Of a stretch of 21,566 bases of DNA, positions 1-6,406 are shown piece by piece (within the stretch, counting starts at the first letter, position 1; every line of letters starts with the position of its first letter). This DNA is from JAUVUV01 sp964548275 (GTDB taxonomy: Bacteria; Gemmatimonadota; Glassbacteria; GWA2-58-10), in NCBI GenBank assembly GCA_964548275.1, contig CAZJQI010000069.1:1-21566 (forward strand), in the 5' to 3' direction. Below the pieces are notes generated by a model. That model was not told where the DNA came from and did no database searches. It saw only the letters and a list, made by a program, of their open reading frames with translations. Position numbers and translations under genes: made by a program.

Positions 1-1
1 T

Positions 2-130
2 CTATCACAGCGCGGGTTTTATGAGCATGTAATCCGGGATACGGATAATATGAACATGATACGCGAATACATCATCACCAATCCAGCTCGCTGGGCCCTT
101 GACCGGGAAAACCCTGAACTAAAAACATGA
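2..130 (+). CDS. REP-associated / IS200-like tyrosine transposase, C-terminal end only (cut by window edge)
   Basis: The frame is open from base 2 to a TGA at 128-130 and encodes about 42 residues. They contain the pattern GFYEHVIRD, then NMIREYIITNP, then WALDREN. This is the usual C-terminal signature of REP-associated tyrosine transposases and related Y1-transposase-domain proteins, where a FxxHxIR block is followed by IxxYIxxNPxxWxxDxEN. The catalytic HUH and tyrosine residues would lie upstream of the window, so activity cannot be judged. These proteins are often single-copy, domesticated enzymes associated with short palindromic repeats. The family call rests on motif recognition only. 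Confidence 0.72.
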   Translation, partial: LSQRGFYEHVIRDTDNMNMIREYIITNPARWALDRENPELKT

Positions 131-251
131 ATATAACCTTAGAGTTGAGGCAAAGCAGGTTTCAATCTGATCCCTCGCCCAAAGGAATTATTAGAGAATA
201 CGTAATCGAACTTTTGAATTACAGTACTAAGTTTGGAAAAAGGTATGATTG

Positions 252-1493
252 ATGAGTGAGCCTGGCGGAATCCCGGAAGAAGCGAAGGTTCTTTCCGGTG
301 CGGAATTGAGCGAGGAGTACCCTTACGAGCGGCGGGTCATTTTTTTCACCAGCCTGGGCCATGCAGTGATGCATGTGCTGGAGCTGATTTACGCGGGTAT
401 CCTTCCCCTGCTGATGGTCCGGTTCGACCTTTCCCTTGCCGAGGTGGGCGTACTGGTTTTCCCGAGCCTGGTATTTTTAGGGCTGGGCAGCTTTCCGGCC
501 GGTCTGCTTTCGGACCGCTGGGACTCCCACAAGATATTTCTGCTTTTCTTTTTCGGTTCGAGTACCGGCGCCGTGCTTGCCGCACTGAGCAGCTCTGTCT
601 GGCAGCTTGCCGCCGCGATTGGAGTGATGGGGCTTTTTCTGAGTTTCTACCACCCCGCGGGATTGGGCCTGATCTCCATGGGTGTGCGCCGCAAGGGGCT
701 GGTGATGGGCCTGCATGGGATTTTCGGCAGCCTGGGCCTGGCGATCTCGCCGCTTCTGGCGGGTTTCCTGGGGGAGAATTTCGGCTGGCAGGCCGCATTT
801 CTTGTTCCCGCGGCTCTGGCTTTCCTCTCTGGTGTAGGACTGCTTTTCTTTCCAATCAGGATCGCCCACCATGAGGTCGATGCAAAGGGCAATAAGGTGA
901 AAGGCAAGATCGAACCCACCGCGCGGCGTACCTTGCTCTGGCTTTACAGCATTATGATCGTGCTGGGGTTTGTCTACCGCGGGCTGATGACCTACATGCC
1001 CAAGTATTTCGGTGAGAATGTCCAGGTAGGCCGGCTCTCGGTCGTGGTCGCCGGGGGGCTGTTCGCCACGATCATTCTGACCGTGGGCGGAGTGGGCCAG
1101 GTCTGGGGCGGCCACCTTTCGGACCGGATCGACCCGTTCAGAGTCTATTCGCGCGTGGTACCGGCATTCGCTCCTCTTCTCCTGTTCGCAGTGCTTTTCA
1201 GCGGCTATCCGCTGGTTATCGGAATGTGCGTCTTCTTTTTCTTTTTTTTCTCAAGCCAACCTCTGGAAAACCAGATGCTTGCCCAGGCCACTCCTCCAAA
1301 TTACCGCAGCACGAGCTACGGGGTGAAGTTCGGCCTGAATCTGGGAATCGGCGCTCTGGCTGCTCCATTCTGCGGCTGGATCGGTGACCGGTTCGGCATG
1401 GCATGGATTTTTTACACGCTGGCCCTGATCCTTCTTGCCTCAACCGCTGGAGTATTCCGCCTTAAGGCGGTCAGAAATCGGACGATTTCCTGA
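252..1493 (+). CDS. MFS transporter, 12 membrane segments
   Basis: A 413-residue polytopic membrane protein of ordinary Major Facilitator Superfamily length. About 28 polar N-terminal residues precede the first helix. Motif-A-like loops sit after helix 2 (GLLSDRWDSHK) and in the second half (GHLSDRIDPFR), with another GDRFG near the last helices. A hydrophilic central loop at about residues 202-226 separates the two six-helix halves. The first segment (TSLGHAVMHVLELIYAGILP) resembles the fosmidomycin-resistance-like branch, but the substrate cannot be assigned. A TTG lies directly before the ATG at 252; I chose the ATG because AAAGG (239-243) sits at normal distance. Six consecutive Phe codons (residues 328-333, bases 1233-1250) form a T-rich tract inside a helix. 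The next gene is 122 nt downstream on the same strand. Confidence 0.88.
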   Translation: MSEPGGIPEEAKVLSGAELSEEYPYERRVIFFTSLGHAVMHVLELIYAGILPLLMVRFDLSLAEVGVLVFPSLVFLGLGSFPAGLLSDRWDSHKIFLLFFFGSSTGAVLAALSSSVWQLAAAIGVMGLFLSFYHPAGLGLISMGVRRKGLVMGLHGIFGSLGLAISPLLAGFLGENFGWQAAFLVPAALAFLSGVGLLFFPIRIAHHEVDAKGNKVKGKIEPTARRTLLWLYSIMIVLGFVYRGLMTYMPKYFGENVQVGRLSVVVAGGLFATIILTVGGVGQVWGGHLSDRIDPFRVYSRVVPAFAPLLLFAVLFSGYPLVIGMCVFFFFFFSSQPLENQMLAQATPPNYRSTSYGVKFGLNLGIGALAAPFCGWIGDRFGMAWIFYTLALILLASTAGVFRLKAVRNRTIS

Positions 1494-1615
1494 ATCAATC
1501 AGAAATTAATCTACTGGCAACTTGCGCTACAAAAGATCCGGTGTTTTGATTGTGTGAATACCCTCTCCCTTGACGAATCTTGCCCATTTGAACATCTTTA
1601 TTAGAGGTATTCTGC

Positions 1616-2530
1616 ATGGAAAAAAGCCACGGGAACGACATCGGAAGGCCGAGTGAAGGTTTGCGAATCACCGCTATCGGTGCGATAGTAAATATCCTCC
1701 TCTCGGTGGCAAAAATCGCAGGCGGCCTGTTGGGCCACAGCCGCGTCCTGGTTGCGGACGGGTTCCATTCCCTTTCGGACCTGTCCACCGATCTTGTCGT
1801 GGGCCTGGGTTTCTTTTATGGTTCCCGGCCCAGGGACGCAGGCCACCCTTACGGGCACAAGAAAATCGAAACCGTGGCGGAGGGGGTCTCCGGGGCTATT
1901 CTGTTTATATTCGCAACTGCGATGCTGATCTCCGCGAGTCAGGCGCTTTTCGGCGGCACATTGATCGAACCCTCCTACGCGGTGCTGGCAATCGCCGCTG
2001 CAAGCGTAGTATCCAAGGAGTGGCTTTACCAGCGCACCGCAGAACTCGGCCGCAAGCTCCAAAGCCAGGCTCTTATCGTAAACGCCTGGCACCATCGCAG
2101 CGATGCGCTGACCTCGCTCACCGCTCTGGCGGCAGTAGCCCTGGCAAAAATTCATCCCATGCTGCTGGTACTCGATCCCCTGGCCTGTATCGGAATTTCA
2201 GTCCTTGTTGGAAAGGTCGGTTTCGATATAAGCTACAAGGCCCTGAGGCGGTTGATCGATACCGCTCCGGAGCCGGAAATAATCGAGCGCATCCGCTCGG
2301 TCACTATTGGTAACAAAAAGGTGCAAGGCCTTCACAACATACGGGCCCGTTACATCGGCGGGCAAATCATCGCCGATCTTCATATCGAGGTCGATCCCTC
2401 GCTCAGCGTGGAGGAGGGGCATTCAATCGCCTCGGAAGTAGAAAAAGCCATATCTCTCGAATTGGGAAACGTTTACGATATTACTGTGCACGTGGAGCCG
2501 ATATACTCCAGGCAGAACGGTCACCCATGA
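1616..2530 (+). CDS. Cation diffusion facilitator (CDF) metal-efflux transporter
   Basis: A 304-residue protein of standard CDF length, expected to export divalent metal (Zn2+ or similar) by proton exchange across the inner membrane. By-eye alignment to YiiP/FieF places transport-site residues at H51 and D55 (helix 2, DGFHSLSD) and H159 and D163 (helix 5, HHRSD). This is an HDHD arrangement, as in zinc-selective ZnT-type carriers, rather than the DDHD of YiiP. The loop motif D74-x2-H77-x3-H81 (in GHPYGHKK) matches the YiiP site-B spacing. The last roughly 90 residues are the cytoplasmic ferredoxin-like domain (IRARYIGGQIIADLHIEVD). The ATG has AGAGG at 1603-1607, 8 nt upstream. A TTGACG at 1570-1575 could be a -35 box, but the paired -10 is poor. 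Metal specificity is inference. Confidence 0.93.
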   Translation: MEKSHGNDIGRPSEGLRITAIGAIVNILLSVAKIAGGLLGHSRVLVADGFHSLSDLSTDLVVGLGFFYGSRPRDAGHPYGHKKIETVAEGVSGAILFIFATAMLISASQALFGGTLIEPSYAVLAIAAASVVSKEWLYQRTAELGRKLQSQALIVNAWHHRSDALTSLTALAAVALAKIHPMLLVLDPLACIGISVLVGKVGFDISYKALRRLIDTAPEPEIIERIRSVTIGNKKVQGLHNIRARYIGGQIIADLHIEVDPSLSVEEGHSIASEVEKAISLELGNVYDITVHVEPIYSRQNGHP

Positions 2531-2591
2531 GCTGGACAGCCAGACAGCCATGGAGCGGACATATAAATCAGCGGAAACGGAGCAATTAGCC

Positions 2592-3461
2592 ATGAACAGC
2601 GGAAAAAACACAGGCAAACTGCCTACGGTGCCTTTCGGGCCACACAGAGTTACGCGGCTGATCGTGGGCGGCAACCCTTTCGTGTGGAACAGCCATTTCA
2701 GCGAAGAGATGAACCGGGACATGGAGCGCTATTTCACGGCTGAGAAGATCGTGGAGACTCTCAAGCGCTGCTTAAAGGCGGGAATAAACACATTCCAGGG
2801 ACGCGGCGACTACCACCGGATATTCCACGACCTGGAGCTGCTGCGCCGGCAGGGAGCGGATATCCAGTTTATCGCCCAGACCGCAAGCGAGATGCACGAC
2901 ATTCATCATAATATCCGGATGATTGCCGCTTTCGGCGCAATCGGAGTGTATTTTCACGGCACCGAAACCGACAAATACTGGCGGGAGGGGAAGATAGACA
3001 AGGTGCAGGATTATTTGAAAACCATGCGCGACACCGGCATTCGGATCGGTATGGCGGCACATATACCGGAAATTTTCGATTACGTGGAGGACAGGGACTG
3101 GGACCTGGATTTCTACATGACATCTTTCTACAATGTCGCCCGGAATCCCCGGGAAAGTGCGGTAGTCACCGGCAAGTTCGAGGAAGAGGAGTTCCACCCC
3201 GATGACCCGCCGCGAATCTGCAAGTTCATCCAGTCCACCGGCAAACAGTGCCTGGCTTACAAGATTCTCGGCGGTGGCCGTAAGTGTTCCAGCCAGGACA
3301 AGGTGCGCGAAACTTTCAAATGGGCTTTCGCCAGGATCAAGCCCACCGACTGCGTGGTAGTCGGGATGTTCCCTAAATATCTAGATCAACCAGTACTTGA
3401 TGTCCAGTACAGTGTTGAGGCAATAAAGGCCGCGGGAAAAAAACGGGTTTCACTTGTCTGA
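2592..3461 (+). CDS. Aldo/keto-reductase-like TIM-barrel protein with degenerate catalytic tetrad
   Basis: A 289-residue protein. It starts with a strand-glycine segment (VTRLIVGGNPF), followed by TAEKIVETLKRCLKAGINTFQ, which resembles the AKR opening where GINxxDTAxxYG carries the catalytic Asp and Tyr. By eye the Asp position is Q69 and the Tyr (Y74) is retained at the right spacing. The Lys position falls in FIAQTAS (Q96), and the His is retained in VYFHG (H122). A redox role is therefore doubtful; an isomerase, lyase or binding role is possible. An earlier in-frame ATG at 2550 lacks a ribosome site, while 2592 has ACGGAG (2577-2582) 9 nt upstream, so I chose 2592. The gene lies 61 nt after the CDF gene and 90 nt before a Gfo/Idh/MocA gene, suggesting a shared sugar or cyclitol pathway (inference). 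Confidence 0.6.
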   Translation: MNSGKNTGKLPTVPFGPHRVTRLIVGGNPFVWNSHFSEEMNRDMERYFTAEKIVETLKRCLKAGINTFQGRGDYHRIFHDLELLRRQGADIQFIAQTASEMHDIHHNIRMIAAFGAIGVYFHGTETDKYWREGKIDKVQDYLKTMRDTGIRIGMAAHIPEIFDYVEDRDWDLDFYMTSFYNVARNPRESAVVTGKFEEEEFHPDDPPRICKFIQSTGKQCLAYKILGGGRKCSSQDKVRETFKWAFARIKPTDCVVVGMFPKYLDQPVLDVQYSVEAIKAAGKKRVSLV

Positions 3462-3551
3462 GATCGCAGTAATTACGCCAACAGCAGTAACTTATATAAA
3501 AATTATTGCCGGCTGCTTTGAAGTTATAATTGTTATTTAAAGGAGTTTTGC

Positions 3552-4580
3552 ATGGAACCTTTAAAATTCGTGCTGGTCGGAACCGGTAATATTGCCAATA
3601 CTTATGTTGCCGCAACTTCCAGGGTGGAGGAAGCCCGGATAGTGGCCGTGGTAAGCCGCAATCTGGAACGGGCACGCAAATACGCGGATGATAACGGTCT
3701 CGGCACTCCTGCTGAGAGTCTCGGGTCGGTAAGAGTGAATTATGAAGCGGTGATGCTGGCCACACCCAACGGCCTTCACCACCGCCATGCAATCGAGGCG
3801 GCTTCTCTGGGGAAACACGTGCTCACCGAAAAGCCTCTCGATGTCAGCATGAAAAACATGGATCGCATGATCGAGGCCTGCCGCAAGGCTGATGTCCGCC
3901 TGGGGGTGAGTTATCAGCGAAGAACGAGCCCGGCCAATATCGCCCTGAAAAATATCCTCGAGGACGGTCTTCTAGGCAAATTGTATGCAGCCGACCTTGC
4001 AGTAAAGTTTTACCGGGGCCAGGACTATTACGACAGCGCCGACTGGCGGGGCACGCTCGAGATCGACGGGGGCGGGCCGTTCATCCAGCAGGCGAGCCAC
4101 AATGTGGACACGATAACCTGGTTTTTCGGACTGCCTGCCAGGGTAGCGGCCAAGACCGCACTTCTGGCCCACAGTGGAATCGAGGTGGAGGATCACGGCG
4201 CGGCGATTCTCACTTACCCGGACGGCATGATCGGCACGATTATCGCCTCCACTGTGGGCAAGCCCGGCTATCCGGTGCGGCTGGAGATACACGCTGAAAA
4301 AGGCTCGGTGATCACAGTCAACGACGAGATTGTTAACTGGGACGTGGAAGCAGTGCCGCAGCCCGAGGTCGAAACCGCCGAGGCGATACACAGCGGGGCG
4401 GGCGCCAGCGGAGTGGCTGTAACCGACACCAGCGGCCACGAGGCGATAATCCGCGATTTCTGCCAGGCCATACGTGAAAAAAGAGACCCGCTGGTAAGCG
4501 GGGAAGAAGGGCGCAAAACCGGCCTTGTGATCGATACGATCTACAGGGCGGCAAAGAAGGGGAAGGAAATAAGTCTTTGA
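3552..4580 (+). CDS. Gfo/Idh/MocA family NAD(P)-dependent oxidoreductase
   Basis: A 342-residue two-domain dehydrogenase of normal family length. The N-terminal Rossmann fold begins VLVGTGNIA (G10-x-G12-x2-A15). The family hallmark E93-K94-P95 (TEKPLD), which positions nicotinamide and substrate, follows at the expected distance. The C-terminal domain contains the GGGPFIQQASHNVD block, where the H and D of HNVD correspond to substrate-binding and catalytic positions of the family. Members oxidise or epimerise sugars, inositols and amino sugars; the substrate here cannot be read from sequence. AAGGAG at 3539-3544 gives an excellent ribosome site 7 nt before the ATG. It follows the AKR-like gene and is the last plus-strand gene before the convergent minus-strand operon. 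Confidence 0.92.
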   Translation: MEPLKFVLVGTGNIANTYVAATSRVEEARIVAVVSRNLERARKYADDNGLGTPAESLGSVRVNYEAVMLATPNGLHHRHAIEAASLGKHVLTEKPLDVSMKNMDRMIEACRKADVRLGVSYQRRTSPANIALKNILEDGLLGKLYAADLAVKFYRGQDYYDSADWRGTLEIDGGGPFIQQASHNVDTITWFFGLPARVAAKTALLAHSGIEVEDHGAAILTYPDGMIGTIIASTVGKPGYPVRLEIHAEKGSVITVNDEIVNWDVEAVPQPEVETAEAIHSGAGASGVAVTDTSGHEAIIRDFCQAIREKRDPLVSGEEGRKTGLVIDTIYRAAKKGKEISL

Positions 4581-4672
4581 TCCAGGAATATGCACCAGGT
4601 TGACATTCCAGACCAATACTGTCCGGAAAATTTTAAAGTAGTCGGGCAATTCATAATTTCAGGCTTTTTTAA

Positions 4673-4692
4673 GGTCACGGCGCGCCGTGACC
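4673..4692. repeat. Perfect 20-bp palindrome (GGTCACGGCG and its exact complement)
   Basis: The ten bases GGTCACGGCG are followed directly by their reverse complement, with no spacer. A run of six T lies just 5' on the plus strand (4665-4670). It is about 90 nt after the Gfo/Idh/MocA stop. As an RNA it could fold to an 8-bp stem with a 4-nt loop, but no T-run follows it on either strand, so it is not a standard terminator. A dimeric-protein operator or a REP-like unit are alternatives. Confidence 0.6.
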
Positions 4693-4771
4693 CTAAGAGG
4701 TTTCCACTTGATTGCCCTCTTTGATCCATGTTAAGACTTCGAGATATTGAAATATCTTTCATTCAAGCAAG

Positions 4772-4878
4772 ACACACCCCTGTCTCCCCTCTTGATAGAG
4801 GGGATTTTTAATGCAGAACTTAGACGTAAAAAATTCCCCTCTAGAAAGAGGGGTGCCCACGAAGTGGGCGGGGTGTGT
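4772..4878. repeat. 107-bp palindromic MITE-like repeat with ACACACCCC termini
   Basis: The element begins ACACACCCC (4772-4780) and ends with the exact complement GGGGTGTGT (4870-4878). Internally it holds two small hairpins, TCCCCTCTTGATAGAGGGGA and TCCCCTCTAGAAAGAGGGG, flanked by ATTTTT and AAAAATT, plus GCCCACGAAGTGGGC near the right end. This layout (CCCCTCT..AGAGGGG next to GCCCAC..GTGGGC and GGGGTGTGT) matches a repeat type I recall as common between genes in many bacterial genomes, where it gives rise to spurious peptides. A mobile origin is an inference; copy number cannot be tested here. Confidence 0.6.
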
Positions 4879-5017
4879 AACTGTCCGGTCGAGGCATGCC
4901 TGGCCCCTACGCCTACTAAATTTGTGGATTGGTTTAGAAAAATACGCTGCACTATTTATGAATTAATGTACTAAGTATTGCTGATTAGTGACCGGACACT
5001 TTTGATTCCGGACAAAG

Positions 5018-5056
5018 AAAAACTCCCCCGGCCTTTGAAAGGCCAAGGGAGTTTTT
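5018..5056. terminator. Bidirectional intrinsic terminator for the PorV-like operon
   Basis: The outer stem CTCCC/GGGAG and the inner stem GGCCTTT/AAAGGCC are separated by a small internal loop. They are flanked by A5 on the left and T7 on the right, so a hairpin plus U-tract forms on either strand. It lies about 70 nt past the stop of the minus-strand operon and faces the convergent Gfo/Idh/MocA gene. Confidence 0.85.
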
Positions 5057-5088
5057 TTCGTTCCTGACTTCTTACATCCCAACCAGAG

Positions 5089-5116
5089 GCGTCCCTTCCC
5101 CGGAGGGAAGGGACGC
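5089..5116 (-). other. Perfect 12-bp hairpin just after the PorV-like stop codon
   Basis: GCGTCCCTTCCC pairs without mismatch to GGGAAGGGACGC around a CGGA tetraloop. It starts 12 nt after the stop codon of the PorV-like gene and would be in its mRNA. No U-tract follows, so it is more likely a 3'-end stabilising structure upstream of the true terminator than a terminator itself. Confidence 0.65.
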
Positions 5117-5128
5117 TCCTTGCTTCGG

Positions 5129-6340
5129 TTAGAAGCCCAGGTTAACGGTGAAGAAGTTATCAGCCGTAAGCCTACCCTTGTTCTTGTAGGCGTAATTAAA
5201 GCTGATCGCCCTTCCACCGAATAGCTGCTTGAAACCACCGCCGAAACTCAGGCCGCGCAGAGTCGGGTCATCGCCAAAGTAAGCGAAGCCCATCTCATCT
5301 GCACCCTCAGTGTATTCGTCGGTCTGGATCTGCCAGCCGAATCTCAAAGCTCCGGTAAGAAACGGGGTAAATTTGTAACTCATCTCCGTTCCTGTGGCGT
5401 AGCTTATCGGGATATTGCTGGGGCGCCAGACCTCACCCGCAGCCAGCCAGTTCAAGTCGCCGCTGGTGTAAAGATTATAGGCTACAGCAATCTTTACGAC
5501 TGTAGGCAGGCGATAGGTGTGAGTTTCGCGAAAGGCGCGTCTCCTGGACCTGGTGACCATGGCGTAGGGGTCTGTGGAATAGTCCCCGTATGCATCAGGG
5601 ATACCGCCTCCCATCGTCTCAGGAGGGATAGAGATTCTCAGCTTTTCTCCGCGCATGGTGATGTTGGTACCGAGGTTCTGGGTTGCGAAGCTGAACCTGA
5701 TCTCCCGGTCAGCCAGCTCGGTATGGTAGATCGCTCCAGCATCGAAACCCACTGCGTCCCCGGAGATGTCCTGGAAAAAGTCCTGGTGGATGTACTTCAC
5801 GTTTAGCCCGGCGGTGAAGCGGTCCGAGAGGTTGATCGCAAAAGATCCGCCCACCTGGACATCGAAGGCATTGTAGTAATTGCCCGTACCCTCCGGAGCA
5901 GTGATCGTGGTGATCTCTTCATCCGGGATATCCAGATAACCCATAAAGCCGCCCACAGTAATCACGCCATCAGCGATTGGTACCGCACCGGCGAGATAGC
6001 TGTAGGTCAGGTCCAGGGTGTAGTCCACCACCGTGACCATCAACTCAGTACTTTCCAGGAATCCCAGGCCTGCGGGGTTCCACCACATGGCGGAGATGTC
6101 GTCTGCCACCGCCGAGTAAGCGCCGCCCATACCGATAGCACGGGCGCCCACCGGGATGGTGAGGAACTCCGCTGCGCGAACCCCGACCATCGAGGAAGCG
6201 CTGGGCCTTGCCTGTGTGGGATACTTGTCCAGGCCGGAGTATTCCTTCCGTTCAATCCCCTGGCCGAGCAAGGGGAGCGCGACGAACGCCAGGAGTACGC
6301 CAGCCGTCAATATGGCTCTTTTTGCCATTCTACCTAACAT
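5129..6340 (-). CDS. PorV/PorQ-family outer-membrane beta-barrel protein
   Basis: A 403-residue exported protein. A signal peptide spans roughly residues 1-27 (basic MAKR, hydrophobic stretch, then LLGQG). Residues 58-92 carry the hallmark of PorV/PorQ-type (UPF0164-like) barrels: FLTIPVGARAIGMGGAYSAV, then ADD and WWNPAGL. The rest alternates in beta-strand fashion, and the chain ends NLGF with a terminal Phe typical of BAM substrates. In type IX secretion, PorV is the outer-membrane shuttle that receives cargo bearing the C-terminal sorting domain. A cargo-like protein is encoded directly upstream, which supports a linked role here, although PorV-like paralogues also occur without type IX secretion. 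The ATG at 6340 has GGAGG (6347-6351) 6 nt upstream; a second ATG four codons on is possible. It is the last gene of the operon, 66 nt after its neighbour. Confidence 0.88.
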   Translation of the reverse strand: MLGRMAKRAILTAGVLLAFVALPLLGQGIERKEYSGLDKYPTQARPSASSMVGVRAAEFLTIPVGARAIGMGGAYSAVADDISAMWWNPAGLGFLESTELMVTVVDYTLDLTYSYLAGAVPIADGVITVGGFMGYLDIPDEEITTITAPEGTGNYYNAFDVQVGGSFAINLSDRFTAGLNVKYIHQDFFQDISGDAVGFDAGAIYHTELADREIRFSFATQNLGTNITMRGEKLRISIPPETMGGGIPDAYGDYSTDPYAMVTRSRRRAFRETHTYRLPTVVKIAVAYNLYTSGDLNWLAAGEVWRPSNIPISYATGTEMSYKFTPFLTGALRFGWQIQTDEYTEGADEMGFAYFGDDPTLRGLSFGGGFKQLFGGRAISFNYAYKNKGRLTADNFFTVNLGF

Positions 6341-6406
6341 ATTTTACCTCCATACATTCTTTCAGGGAAATAACGTTTTCCAGTAAGATTTATCATCAGA
6401 GTCTCC

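Larger units (their letters stand above)
4620..5014. repeat. Nested inverted TGTCCGG repeats flanking about 395 bp (possible decayed mobile element)
   Basis: TGTCCGGAA at 4620-4628 is exactly inverted as TTCCGGACA at 5006-5014. An inner pair, TGTCCGGTC at 4882-4890 and GACCGGACA at 4990-4998, is also exact. A further short inverted match, ATTCATAA (4649-4656) and TTATGAAT (4956-4963), is nested in the same way. The outer pair could be the ends of a non-autonomous element or the remains of an insertion sequence; no transposase frame lies inside. No target-site duplication was recognised, so the mobile-element reading is an inference. Confidence 0.4.
4581..5128. other. Convergent intergenic region rich in repeats
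   Basis: This 548-base gap separates the 3' ends of the Gfo/Idh/MocA gene and the PorV-like gene. I see no credible gene in it: the short open frames across it merely translate the repeats. It holds a perfect 20-bp palindrome, a small hairpin at 4742-4757 (AGATATT-GA-AATATCT), a 107-bp palindromic repeat, nested inverted TGTCCGG repeats, a bidirectional terminator and a perfect 12-bp hairpin; the main ones are listed separately. The bases between these elements are somewhat AT-rich. Confidence 0.8.

Noticed and set aside
4747..4974. Short plus-strand frame across the repeats
   Set aside because: Its translation is the 107-bp palindromic repeat, a known source of spurious peptides.
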